Below are positions 1-12,170 of a DNA stretch of 64,000 nucleotides, piece after piece. Every line of letters starts with the position of its first letter. Position 1 is the stretch's first letter. The translations under genes were made by a program, and so were the position numbers. Origin of the DNA: Blumeriella jaapii (Eukaryota; Ascomycota; Leotiomycetes; Helotiales; Drepanopezizaceae); NCBI GenBank assembly GCA_009599575.1, contig VWND01000002.1, positions 1,178,001-1,242,000 of the forward strand, written 5' to 3'. The notes under the pieces are model-generated. The model did not search any database. It was not told where the DNA came from and worked only from the letters and a program-made list of their open reading frames with translations.

Positions 1-1428
1 CGGATGCTGCCCTATTGCATTCGGTAGGGGGCTCTCTGAAGCCGGATCGGCAACTATTCTGATGGACATTGGAAATAGAGGTTGCTGGAAGTTTTTAGTA
101 AACAAACACGCTCGCAAGCAGCTCGCAGGAAAGACATACTTATAGAGCTCTTGCTCGGCAACTGGTTTTCCAGCTTGAAACGAAGACGACGCCTGTGATA
201 AACTTTCGCATCTGATTAATCGTCCTTTCGCTCAGTCCGAGAGCTTGTCAGTGTTCCGTGTATGAAACCAAGGGATCCAGAAAAAAAGCTGAGCAGCTAA
301 TTTGACGGCCGTGACAGCGGCATGCAGAGCTCTTGAACAGGTCAGTTGCCGCTTGGATGGTGATCGTCTGAGGAAAATCATGGTCATGACACTCTTGGGC
401 CGAAATCAGACCCTTTGAGCATGAGCTGAGAGAAGACGAAACGTCATCGACGTGGATTAGAACGATCTAATACTGAGCAGTTAGAACACGATGGGCAAAA
501 GGGGCTCAACATCACGAACCTAGAATTTTCGCTAAAGCTCCCAGACTGCCGAGTCTAAATCAGCTGCAGAAGATCGCCTTGCCGGCCGTGCATGCAAATA
601 CTGTGATTAGTTATTGCTATTGGGAGTGTTGATTCGTCAGAAGAGCTAGTAAACAAGGCCCGAGATCGTCAGCTGTCGGGACAGCACAAAGGTCCGGGAA
701 CAAGAGACTCGCAACTCCCGGTTGATACACGTCTTTTTAAAATTTGGCGATTCCAGTCCTGATTTAATTTCTGCTCTCGTTGAGATCTAGAACGCCAATA
801 GCAAGTGCTTAGCTCGTAACAAACTTGTGCCCGTACATACTCCTGTTTGTGAACTGAGGATCTCGTCGTTAGAATGTCTTGATTCCACCCACTTCATGAG
901 AGCTTGAGGCAGTGTGCCGGAATTGACTAAGTGACGTACATGGTGTTTGGTCTTGTTGCTCATTTAAATTCAAAATCCAATGATAATGTATGCAGGTGCC
1001 ACGTCGAAAGGACATGATAGGCAATAGACAGTGCTCATCTATCGAGTTATTGTATATAGTGATGGCTTCAACATCGGTTTGACAGCAGTGGCTGGCCATG
1101 CCGAACACGTTCTACTTTCCTAGCGACATGTACATAAACAGTGGGCCAAAGCGGTAGAGGCGGGGGGGGAGGGAGGATACTGTGCAAGCGAAACTTAGCC
1201 GAGCCATTATCAAAACATCATCTGCTATAGTCTACCCCGACTCACAAGCATAAGCAAGACGTGAATGACGTAGTCGGGTCGCGAGGTCTTGTATTAATGG
1301 TCGGACTATAGCACAGCGTTCATGGGTATTCAGAAGCAAATCGTGATCGAATTGTTTTTACTGTATCAATTTAGCTAACCCAAGCGAAACGGAGGTGGAG
1401 AACCCTCAAAGGTCGCAATCTTCAGCAG
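1..1428. other. Gene-free stretch downstream of 5-oxoprolinase
   Basis: I see no supportable gene here. Short open frames exist but lack recognisable protein, splice structure or codon pattern. The stretch lies 3' of the minus-strand 5-oxoprolinase gene. Nothing else is evident apart from a short G-rich run near 1160. Confidence 0.6.
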
Positions 1429-4400
1429 CTAGGCCTGAAGAGCCATTTCTTCACGATTAGCATGCGAGCCACCCCTCCAAGCAAGCTTCGGATCCTCCTT
1501 TCTCATCTCTTCCTTCAGCTCTCCGATCTTTCCCCACCCACCACCTCCGGGCGTCTTGATAATGATTCTCTCCCCTGCCTTCATGGCAGCCGTGTTCTTT
1601 TCTCCCATGTTGATCCATCTTTCCTCAGACACAGCATCCTCAACAGCTTCTCCGGAGCCATTCAACATCTTATCCGATCGCTCGGCATTGCTCACTTCCA
1701 CCTTCCTCACCCAGATGTTGAGACCGCATTCGCCATCCTCGCCGCCTTCAAGGCCGTACGGATGGTGTACCCTTCTTTCGCTGAGAATCGAAACCTGGAC
1801 GGGAATTCTGAATTCAATGTCTCGGACGACTCCGTCCCCACCGCGGTGCTTACCTGCGCCTCCAGAACCGGGACGTAAAGAGAATTCCCGGAGAAGAACG
1901 GGATAGCGTCGTTCAAAGACCTCTGCATCCGTGATGCGGGTGTTTGTCATATGTGTGTGGACACCCGAAGTTCCCTCCCAGTCCTTTCCTGCACCACTAC
2001 CACCAGCGATTGTTTCGTAATATCCAAACCCTTTCACACTTTCTTGTCCTTTGACGTTACCTCCGAAGCCAAACGTCAGGTTGTTACAATCACCTTGAGA
2101 GGCGGCACAGGCTTGAAAGGCTTTCAAAATCACGTCTGTAACTCGCTGGGAGGTGAGAACGTTGCCGCCGACGACTGCCGCCTTGTCTGAAGGTGACAGG
2201 AAAGACTTCGGCGGGATCAGGACCTTGATAGGCTTCAGGCATCCTTGATTCAGCGGAATTTCTTCCGAGATCAGACAGCGAAGGCAGTAAATTATTGCGC
2301 TGTAGGTTACTGCTTGCGGAGCATTGGTGTTTCCTGACATCGTTAGTGACGTTTACGGGATGCAAGACTGGGAGTGAGGCGCACCATAGACCTCTGGCCC
2401 AGTGCCATCAAAATCAAATACGGCCTCTCCCTTGGTGGCATCAATTGTGATCTTAAGCCTGATGGGGCTTCCGTCATCCATGTAGTCGACGGCCGTTAGA
2501 TCCTGACCCTCAAACCGCTTACTCACATCCTTCAAGAGAGTTCGAACACTCAATTCCGCATTTGCTTGAATGGCAGTCATGTACAAATCCACAACATCCT
2601 CGCCATATTCCTCAATCAAGGATGAGATCAGGTTGATGCCCTTCATATTCGACGATATTTGTGCTTTGAGATCTGAGATATTATCAGAAAGACATCGGGT
2701 ACCGCTGCAATCCGGATATTTCGCAGGCTCATTGAGCAGGAGCTCCGTAATCCGGTCTTCATTGAATTTTCCGGCACTGACCAACTTTTCGGATTTGATT
2801 GCGGCTCCTTCTTGGTACAGCTCCCGAGAATGCGGCGGCATAGATCCTGGTAAGATACCGCCAATGTCTGCATGGTGTGCCCTAGAAGCACAATAGAAGA
2901 GTATGTTCTTTCCTGCCTGATCAAAAGCGGGCGTGATAACCGTGATATCAGGAAGATGAGTACCGCCGTATTCCGGATGGTTGGAAACGAGCACATCTCC
3001 TCTGACAAGTTTTCCACGCCAGATCTCTGCCTGCCGTTTCACACAAGTCGACATCGATCCCAGATGTACGGGAAGATGAGGAGCGTTTGCTACCAAACCG
3101 CCCGTAGAATCAAAAAGGGCACAGGAGTAATCAAGGCGCTCCTTGACATTAGTGCTCACGCTCGTCTTTTGCAAAGATCGACCCATCTGCTCTGCGATGG
3201 CCATGAACCTGTGCGCAAAGATAGAGAGCATAACTGGATCCGTCTCCTTAGTGTCAGATTTCGAATTCCTATGAGCATATCAGTAGATGTATTTACACAG
3301 CCACACACAGGCAATTACTCACTCAAAACTGGCTTCTTCTTCCTCAACATTGATTACCACGTGAGTCTCGATAATCAGAGCTGATGCTTCCGGAGGAACA
3401 ACTATCGTCTGTGTACCATCGCATAGTATAGCAGGTCCCCTGAGCCTATCATTGACCTCAAGATCCTCGAGCCTGTATATGGGAGTATCATGTCTGCCTC
3501 CGTCGAAATAAACCTTAGACCGCTTGTACTCTTTGTCGCCTGACACTACATCTTTTGGCTTGGCTTCCTTTAATTGTTGATCTACAGTCCGACCCAAGTC
3601 TTTGAGACTCTTCCCAATACCTCGAACCCGCACATCATCGACGATAATATCTCGGTCGAAGGTGAAGCCAAATTCTTGTTGGTGTTGCTTGACGAAAGCC
3701 TTTCCGAAAGCGTTGTCATCTCCACCAAACTCGTTTTCGGCATCTTCTTGTGATGGTTTGACGACCATTAGAGCTGATTCGGTTCCTCGATATCGCATGT
3801 TCAAATACTCTTCGAAGACGATCGAGTCACCTTCGAAACCTTGCTCTTTCAGGGCTTCGGCCGCTTTTTGTTTCAACTCGCCGACCTTCAGTAGCAAAGC
3901 GTCTCTGGACTCCCCGTTGTCTACCCATATCTTCGATTCTGGCTCTTGCCGTTCCTCGACGACATCTGCTAGTGACTAGTCCCATGTCAGCCTTGAACTG
4001 GGAGAGTCATTTCCTGATGATGGTCTCGCTTAGCCCTGCTCCACCTCTTTTGCATAACCAAGCTGGTGAACCTGAAAGCAATGCCCTCGCAGTGGCGAGT
4101 GGGAGCTAAGGAGGAGACTTCTTGCTTTCTTGCGGGGGGGTTTTGACGCACCATTCCGTAAGCTGATAGTACCGATGAATATCGATGTACCAAAATTTGC
4201 TTAATTCCCAAGCTCTGAGCAATTGCCACAGCATGCTGCCCGCCAGCACCACCAAAAGTTGCCAAGCGATGCTTCGACGTATCGTGTCCTTTGGCTTCTG
4301 TTAAGGACCTGATTGGTCTTGTCATTGCCTCATTAGCGACAGTCAAGAACCCGTATGCCACCTCATCAGCACTCATCTTCTTGCCAGTTTCTTTGTTGAT

Positions 4401-5895
4401 TTGTTCCGTCAGCTCCTTCAGTAAGCTCTCACTAGCTTCTACATCAAGACCTTGATCTTCGTTCTTGCCGAAGATCTTCGGGAAGAAGTCTGGAAGAAGT
4501 CTGCCGAGAAACAGATTGGCGTCAGTGACAGTCGCTGGGCCGCCTTTGCGGTAGCAACCAGGTCCTGGATGAGCGCCAGCACTCTGTTGATAATTAGCTT
4601 ACTAACCATCGTGAAGTGAGCAGAGTATCTACCTCAGGACCAACAACGAAGAGACCATTCCGGAAGAACAGACGCGATCCACCACCTGCTGCGACGGTGT
4701 TAATATCCAGTTGTGGCGACTGTATAGTGACACCGGCTGTAGTTGTTTCGAATACATGTTCATACCTCCCGAGCCCATATCTCGAGACGTCCGTACTGGT
4801 TCCTCCCATATCGAAGCCAATTACTGGCGTCTTGACTTCAGCATCATATGAAGTAAGCGCATACCCAACGACTCCTCCAGCTGGGCCAGACAAGATTGCT
4901 TTCAATCCAGAGAATTTGTCAACATCGACAAGACCTCCATCTGATTGCATGAATTCGCACCTGGCGCCCTTCGAACCGTTCTCACTTTTGACACTCTCTG
5001 TTCCTAGGCCGCCCTTGAATCCTCTCTGGAAGCCGGCGGTATATTTCTTGATGATCGGTGTCAGATATGCATCGGCACATACAGACGTCGCTCTTGGAAC
5101 AAGCTTGATCATTGGCATAAGCTCATGACTTAGAGAAACATGATGGAATCCCATATATCTTGCAATCCGCCCAATCAAAGCTTCATGCTCACTGAAAGTA
5201 TAGCCGTGCATCAAGCATACAGCTATACTCCTGATTCCCTGATCCCACACTTCCTGCAATTGGTTTCGAATCTTCTCCTCCTCGGGTCGTTGCAATATGC
5301 GTACCGCCTCAGAAGACAATCCCTTGACTAAAGCTCTATCTTCGCCACTCTCCTCAACTTTCGTACTTCCCCTCTCGGGATCTTCTGCATAATCCTCTAG
5401 CGTAACCCTCTCATCAATCTCCACCACGCACTCATAAAGCACATCCGGTTTCCGAATTGCAAGATCAAAAATCTTGGGCCGTGACTGATTCCCAATCTCG
5501 AGACAATCTTTGAACCCCTTCGTAACCACCAATGCAATCCTCTCCCCTTTCCTCTCCAGAAGCGCGTTTGTAGCGACTGTAGTCCCCATTCGAATACTTT
5601 CGATTTGAGTGGTGTCTAGAGGCTCGCCACGGGGGATCTCTTTGTTGAGGAATCGTGACATGATGCGGCGGATACCTTCGAGGGGCGCATCTTCGTAGTT
5701 GGAGGGGTCTTCAGAGAGCAGCTTTATGACAACGTCATCTTCCATCTTGCCTGAGCCCGGGTTGGCTACACAGTCCGTGAAGGTGCCGCCTCTCTAATAG
5801 CATGACTGTCAGCGAGCTCGTCTTCTATCCCGAATAGCTTTTGGACTTACATCGATAGCGATGCGGATACCCCGCGGATGGATTTGAGAGCCCAT
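1429..5895 (-). CDS. OXP1: 5-oxoprolinase (ATP-hydrolysing)
   Basis: ATP-dependent opening of 5-oxo-L-proline to glutamate in the gamma-glutamyl (glutathione salvage) cycle; cytosolic. Model: complement of 1429-2333, 2385-3268, 3323-3975, 4152-4583, 4633-5793, 5851-5895; 1359 aa, in the size range of eukaryotic 5-oxoprolinases. The N-terminal hydantoinase A half shows RIAID joined across intron 1 to RGGTFTDC (nucleotide-binding loop), then [13 protein letters not shown] and [10 protein letters not shown]. The C-terminal hydantoinase B half begins at about [20 protein letters not shown] and contains [18 protein letters not shown]. All five introns are GT-AG and in phase. The intron at 3976-4151 is the longest (176 nt) and the others are about 50-57 nt. 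The start at [15 protein letters not shown] was chosen because homologues begin a few residues before RIAID. No break is seen. Confidence 0.95.
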
Positions 5896-6799
5896 CTCGA
5901 ACACGGCTTTTGAGAACTTGATCCTCGGAATGTACGATCCCACTGTGGCAGGATTTGAACGATGAGCGGCAAAGAATGTGTCTTGGAAAAGACATAGAGC
6001 TTTGTTGAACGACTGACACCTGTGGTTGAGGTACACTACATACTGTACAACCCCACCCTCATGCCGACTCTCACCGCCCTGGTGTAACCTTAGACAGTTT
6101 GGGAGTGAAAGACTAATCTCCACTCCCATAGAGATTTCTTCCTTCTACACAGCTTTCACGCAATTCAACCCACAACCAACTTTCCAGAGAGTTACGATAC
6201 CTCTTCGCTAGGTGGCCTATGTAGGGACAACAGACAAGCAACATGCAGTTCCACTTTCCAGAGAGTTGCGATACTCCTTCGTCTACATACCACCTCCCGG
6301 AGCGTGAATGTCGAGGCTCGTCCGAAACATGGCTAGGGAAATGCAAGTCGAGATGGCGACGAGAATTGCCATTCAGTGCTATCCATGCGACTGGTCAAGA
6401 AAATACAGCGACGCATTCAAGCTGATTTCGTCCGCCAAGGGCGTCAAGCGTGATTTACCAAGGTCTGGGTGATCAACTGCAGGTCATCTTGTGCTGCTCA
6501 AGTATGCTGTAAATCTTACTTTGACTTTTACAAGGATGCATTTCAAATGAGATACATCGGTACGCTGAAATTTCGCAAAGCACTTGAATCGCCATTTCAG
6601 ATGCGGCGATTCCCTTTTGAGCCATAGATTGATCTCCAACGGCTTTGATGAACAGGTTCGGTGCATCGGCGAGAACGAGTGACTAGAATCGAAGCTCAGC
6701 GCGGATTACTGAATCGAATGAACCTGTGAAGATGTCGAATGCAGTTGGATTGGCTTTTCGGCGCATAAATTCTAATATGGCCCTTCTAGCACTTGCGGA
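5896..6799. other. Intergenic, 5' flank of OXP1
   Basis: No gene is supported. The first few hundred bases should hold the minus-strand OXP1 promoter and leader. A short sequence containing CCAGAGAGTTGCGATAC/CCAGAGAGTTACGATAC occurs twice (about 6184 and 6258), a small direct repeat of unknown role. Confidence 0.4.
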
Positions 6800-7440
6800 T
6801 TTCTCACGCAGAAGAGTGGCGGAGCGGATGAGCTCGATGGAAGAACTTCATCCCAACGAATGCAAAGACAGACTTCAAAGCCATAGAGGGCGTAGCGCGA
6901 TGGTGGGTGGGTTTAGGTGATGAGAAGGATGAAGAAGAGCTACATACCTGGTCGAATGGATGCGGAGATCTGGTACGAGAAGTTTTGACCTCTGTACCAC
7001 TACGGTACTGTACAACAGCTTCACTTTCACCAAGATACAGAGGCAGCATGGAATCTACAAGAGAGAGTTCTGTCGCAAGTATGCCCATGTGCTTCGATGT
7101 GAGCAGCCCAGTTTTATATACACAGATCATGCCCCCCTTACTCATTTTCCAAGTTCGGAATCCGCTCAAGAGGGGGTCTATGCCCGCTGGGCAGCTGAGA
7201 TGCGAGCGTTGAACATCACTATCGCCTATATCAAAGGAGAGGGAAACGAGGCTGCAGACGCACTGTCCAGAACTATCTTCCCAGGAGATGACTGTTGAGA
7301 GGCAGACTACAGTCAGTTCGGTTCGGTGGGAGTGGTGAAGCCTTTCTGGCTCTGGAAAGACGGAAATAACGGCTATGAGAGATTGCTTGCGTAGATAGCC
7401 AACCCAGCTATTTGGCTCGACAAATCAAAGCTAGAAGGAG
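6800..7440 (+). mobile_element. Degenerate Ty3/Gypsy-type RT-RNase H fragment
   Basis: Remnant of an LTR-retrotransposon pol gene. The best frame around 6960-7298 reads an RNase H-like segment: YKREFCRKYAHVLRCEQ, YTDHAPLTHF, VYARWAAEMRALNITIAYI, then GNEAADALSR, the usual end of Gypsy RNase H. Upstream, DLVREVLTSVPLRY resembles the end of the RT palm/thumb. Downstream, KPFWLWKDGNNGYERLLA resembles the linker before integrase. The frames are not continuous, stops interrupt them, and I see no LTRs, primer-binding site, gag or integrase core, so this is a dead, truncated copy. The Gypsy assignment rests on motif order (established for the family); the limits are approximate. Confidence 0.75.
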
Positions 7441-7884
7441 TCCGGATGATGCTATTCCCTTTGATGGCCTCTGAAGTTGCAGGAGTGGCTATCGGGTAGA
7501 AAATAAAGTAGCGTGGGCTTTGGGTTCTGCTGAGTTGAGTAAATGGCTTCGAACCGAAATGGAAGTGCTTTGATAATTCGTTTTATCCTCCGCCCGAGAC
7601 CCCGGCTGGCAAAGCGACATTCTGGATCACTTAAAAACACAACCATAGCAGATGGTGAAATCACCCGATCCTTTTTATTGACAAAATCTAACCATTTTTG
7701 TGGCATGTACTATTTCTATGGCAAACAATTCCCTTATGATACAAATACCTAGTGTACACCATCATTATGCATCAGCCGTAATTCTAGACCAGTTGAGCTT
7801 GATCGAACTCCAGCCAGATTATCCATAAATCATGTTTACCCACGCATAACCGAAATCCCAGATGAACGCCTTCAATCCGCCTCC
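7441..7884. other. Intergenic between retroelement remnant and PX gene
   Basis: No gene is supported. This is probably the 3' untranslated region of the minus-strand PX-domain gene plus spacer. Confidence 0.4.
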
Positions 7885-10800
7885 TTACTGAGTAATAGCG
7901 CGTACACCTTGCAGAATGAGGCCGAACATCAGCCCCTTCGCAACTTCTTCCACTTGCAAACAGTCAAAGATCTTGCCTACTGCTTCTCCAGTTGCTGCTT
8001 GACCCATTACCCCGGTCAACGCTGCAGGAACACCACGTTCTACGAGAAGCTTCCTTGCCTTCACGCGCAGTTTCTCCTTCTCGTCGGCACTCATCGCTGC
8101 TGGCCACAGCTTCAGCTCCTCTTCGGTTGGCAAAGCATTCTCACGGAGCTTCCGTAGATGCGAAGAAATGCCTGCATCTGACGTGTTCGACGCGATAACA
8201 GACTCTTGAATCAAAGACTGAATAGCTGTCAATGACGGGTTTGAAGGTCGAAGAAGGAAAGCCTTCGCCCCATTAAGCAAAGTACGACGGATGTTCCACA
8301 CAGAAGTTAAAGTATAGAGCTCCGAGACTACTGCAAATAGCAACTCAACTGCTACCCTGGTCTCGGCCTCAGTGATGGGCATTTGTTCGTTCCGAGGCTT
8401 TCGAGAAGGAGTAGCATTGTGTACGGATGAACTCCTTGTCGCTGACAGAGATGAGCGGCCAGGAGATTGTTGAGATGATATTGTGCTGGTAGATGTTCGA
8501 GCTGTAGCGACGCTGCTATCTGTACGGTGATTTGAAAAAGAGGAAGCATCGTTGGGATGCCCGTAATCGTCGGAGATTTCATTAGGTAGAGGAGGTAATT
8601 TTACATCACCTGCGGTTCCGTGGGCATGGGTGGGAGATGATGAAAGTGTTGATCGCCTCGATGGAGCTCTACTCGGTTCTCGGCTATGGGTAACGCTACG
8701 ACGACCACTATATGAGGTTCTAGTAGACACCGAGACATGAGGTTCCCGCTCACTGTCGCTGTCACCTATAGAGGTATAGCTGGGACGATGTTCCATCGGA
8801 GGGAGCGATGATGGCTGAGTTTGCACAATTGACATAGGTCGAAGACTATCCTCGCTCGCCCGGCTCGCCTTAGATGCCACTATAGAGTTTATACTCTCCA
8901 TCCTCGGTAGTGTCGAGGTTGAAGAACGATTAGCGATATGCATTCCAGCGCTGCTCGAGCTGCCATTGGAGGTTTTCTTCTGGCCCAGGCTCCCGATATT
9001 GGTAAAAACCCCTGATATTCCGCCGCCGATCGCTTTACCACCTTCGGCAACACCTTTCGGAGCACTAGTGAGAACATCTACAGTCTAGTTAGCACAGATA
9101 TCTGCATTTTCAGACCAGAACTCCGTATTCAGTTTGCCGGAATTCCCTGTTGCATAGTGACAAGCAGGGCAAACACTTACCCAACATGCCCTTGCCCATA
9201 TTCTCAAAGGCTGAAGGGGAAGGCCAACCTAACCCGGGAAACCCATTCTTGGTCGTCGGTGTAGAGGTGGATTGGCCCTGGTCCTTTTCTAAGAATCGCT
9301 TCATACCCTCGGATTCTGCCAGCTCTCTGAACCACAGCGCGTCCCGGAGATAGCGTTCAAGCTCCCCTCTCAGTGATGGTTTTGTATGGTCCTTCCAATT
9401 CGGGAGTGTATGATGTTGCTCCACAAAGGCTTTCACACCAGATATTTGTGCAATTCGACGGAGTACTTCGTGCAAAGTCTCGAAGTCAGGATAGCGCCTA
9501 ACGATCATCCATCCGGGGTGGTCCGATGAAGCAGGTTCTATTTGTATCAAATAATCGGCGTTAGGTTTGGATCTCAATCGACCCTTGTCAGAAGGCAAAG
9601 AATCGTCGTCAATGATTATATTAGCGTTGTGAAGTGTTAGCGAAGTCGTTTTCCTGCGACGTCTCGGAGAGCCTTCTTGAAGAGCAACGGGCGTTGATTG
9701 AGGAATAATTTGGTCAAAGCTTGTGGCTGGAGCATCTCGCACCGACGTGGGTGAAACAGGTTGAGAGACCACCAGATTTTGAGATCCTCGGTGCGCGGCA
9801 GGTTGTGACTCGGAATGAGTGGAATCTGCAGAATGTTTGCGCTCTTGGCTTGCTAACTGAGGAGGCTTGGGGGTTGCAGCGTCATTTGAGATGGGAGGCT
9901 TTGTTTTAACCGAATCAAGATATTCCTTGCTCGCGAAGTCAAATGAGTCGAGACAGAGCGACTGCGATTGGGCGCTCTGTCCAGCCGCTGCTGTAGGTGC
10001 ATCTCCAAGAGGCTTTTGCTCGGGCTGGGCCCTCTTCGCATCCTCTTCTGCTATAAGCTGGGAAAGTCTTTGAGCTTCTTCCATAGCCTCCTCCATGGCT
10101 TCCTCTGCCTTGCTAAGACGTTTTCTGTGGCCTTTCAACTCTTGCTTCTGGCTTTCCGACTGAGTTTTGGAGGATTTTGCGAGCCTAACATTGCCCACAT
10201 TTCCATCTATGTCATAAGAGGGTACATCGAGTTTGTCGATGCTACTTGACCCCCCCATGCCCGCATCGATTGCCTGGCTGAAATCGGGTTCACCGTCCTC
10301 GAGGAGATAGACGATCCACCCGTTTATCCACTCGGGCTTAGAACAACTTTCCAATGACGATTTCAGTACCAGACCAGCAAGGATCTCCCGTAGAAACGTC
10401 CTGGCAGGGTCACAATCGTAGGTCGACTTCTCTAGGAAGGTTTTTAAAATATCCTCAGCTACCATCTTGAATTTCTTCGATTGCTGCTTTTCACTGAGGA
10501 CATTGGCGAGACTGCTATCCGGATTTGCGGACAAGTATGTACAGACAGCCTCGACAGCAGGCACGTTGGTGCCATGTGATGCAGACAGAGCACTTGAAAG
10601 CTCATTAAGAAACACAATGATAATCGAGGAAGAATTGGTTATGAAATCGAGGAACGTGTCGGCATGCCTTTTCCGAGACAAGTGTTGGGAGACGTTGAGA
10701 ATGAATTTCGTGAGAGTCTGGCGGGATGCTGCTGGAAAAGACGTTTCCCCTTGGAGTATCGGCTGGTACCACCATTTCACATGGTCTCGTATCACAGCGT

Positions 10801-11239
10801 CTACCAACTGCGTTAAGGCCACCGCAGTTTCGGGTTGGAAGCCTTCGAAGTTGTTCCCAACCATCTCATTGTTCCCATCCCCCTCGTTGATTTTGTTTTG
10901 GATAGCTCTCAGGTCCAGAAGCCGTTGAACAACGTCCAGGCTCTTCTCCCTCCGTCCATCCTCACGGGGAACCGATGTCTTTCCTTCCCAGGTAGCATGG
11001 AGCACTACACCCCCAAGCGCCCCTAGCAGGAGTAGTCCTACCCGGCCCAGTATCAGGTATGTACATGCTGCCAACCCTACAGCGATCCCGCCGATGGTCT
11101 CCGGGGAAGCCGCCGACAGGAACTTCAAGGTGCGCGTCGTCAGGTCTTCGCCATCTGTGTGCAAAGTCTCCGGCACATGCGCAATGGCAGCGGGCGTCTC
11201 GTCGTCGCCGCCCATCGTCTCTCTGGAGGTTTCATTCAT
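7885..11239 (-). CDS. PXA-PX-nexin C domain protein (sorting nexin / Mdm1-SNX13-like)
   Basis: Model: complement of 7885-9077 and 9181-11239, one GT-AG intron (9078-9180), 1083 aa. Two hydrophobic segments near residues 45-80 (IGGIAVGLAACTYLILGRVG, then LLLLGALGGVVLH) should anchor it in a membrane, probably ER. A PXA domain follows (about 110-330; VKWWYQPI, INGWIVYLLEDGEPDFSQAID), then a coiled, KRAQPEQ-rich linker, a PX phosphoinositide-binding domain (about 530-655; WMIVRRYPDFETLHEVLRRI, LPNWKDHTKPSLRGELERYL), a serine-rich linker, and a nexin C domain at the end (about 915-1080). No RGS domain is evident, unlike yeast Mdm1 or SNX13. An upstream GTG in frame is not a credible start; the ATG at 11239 is. 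Role inferred from the family: membrane contact or endosomal trafficking. Confidence 0.88.
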
Positions 11240-11598
11240 GTCCACTGGCGCATTCTCGAGAGATCTATGCCGTCTCGTTGACTCGGGGGCGGCTTCGAAG
11301 TTGGATCGATCACAAGGGCCTGGCGCAAGTTGTCTTTCCTGTCATAAACCTGGGGAAAGGAGACGGCGCGTTGATGGACCGATGCTCCGGTGTGCCCCTT
11401 TCCTGTACTGTAACTGTAAATAGAGTGGTACTCAATCGTGCGGCTCCGCGCCCTTGCGGAAAAACATCCCTGTATATGTCCCCCTGCGCGTGCGCTTGGC
11501 TCTGGGCGTTTAACATCTTTAGACGCGCGCGCGAAGACGACTTCTCGTGATGGACACACTCTTCACCCTGGACTCTGATCGTCCCAGACATTCTCACA
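11240..11598. promoter_or_regulatory. Shared divergent promoter region, PX gene / SUB1
   Basis: The 359 bp between two opposite start codons must contain both promoters and leaders. I see no clear TATA box. The region includes a run of ACGCGCGCGCG type near 11523, as seen at some divergent housekeeping promoters. Confidence 0.5.
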
Positions 11599-12170
11599 AT
11601 GGGCAAAGGAAAACGGGGACACGGCGAGGTCGATACGTATGAGGAGGATGACTTCGTCGAGAACGACGATGGCGCAGCGAAGAAGAAGACGAAGACGAAA
11701 TCGGCATCAGGCAGTGGCAGCGAGGACAAGTTCTGGGAGGCGAGTTACTCACAGGTGCATCGTTCATCTTGTTGTTGACAATGCTCCTAGCTCTCCAATG
11801 GTAGAAATCCTCGAAGAATCAATGTGCAAGAGTTCAAAGGAAACAAGCTCATCAGCATTCGCGAGTATTACGAAAAAGATGGCGAGTACAAACCGGGTTC
11901 GAAGGTAATGTCTGGCGTTCGAGTAAATCCGGCACGCAAGCTGACCAGCCCATCTACATGTAGGGCGTCTCTCTCACCATCGATCAATACAAGAACCTCC
12001 TCGCAGCGATTCCAGAGCTCAATACACACCTCAAAACTTTAGGCGTCGATGTTTCCGAATTGGCGATTCCTGAAGATGGGCCCGTGGAGGAAACCAATGC
12101 CAAGAAGCGTGTCAAAGCAAAAAAGGAGAAGGCCAACATCGAAGCCACTTCTGACGAGGACGAAGAGTGA
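11599..12170 (+). CDS. SUB1: Transcriptional coactivator PC4/Sub1 family
   Basis: Single-strand DNA-binding transcription cofactor of RNA polymerase II, nuclear. Model: 11599-11754, 11791-11904, 11964-12170; 158 aa. The N-terminus is acidic/basic and low-complexity (EEDDFVENDD, AAKKKTKTKSASG). The PC4 core is assembled from exons 2 and 3: NGRNPRRINVQEFKGNKLIS, IREYYEKDGEYKPGSK, then GVSLTIDQYKNLLAAIPELN. The C-terminal tail is acidic and lysine-rich (EATSDEDEE). Both introns are GT-AG and in phase. Intron 1 is only 36 nt, which is short; a GC donor a few bases upstream (GGAG^GCGAGT) would lengthen it and remove a few residues, so the exon 1 end is the least certain point. Confidence 0.9.

Noticed and set aside
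11240..11245. Start of the PX-domain protein at 11245
   Set aside because: The codon there is GTG; the ATG two codons later at 11239 is the credible start.
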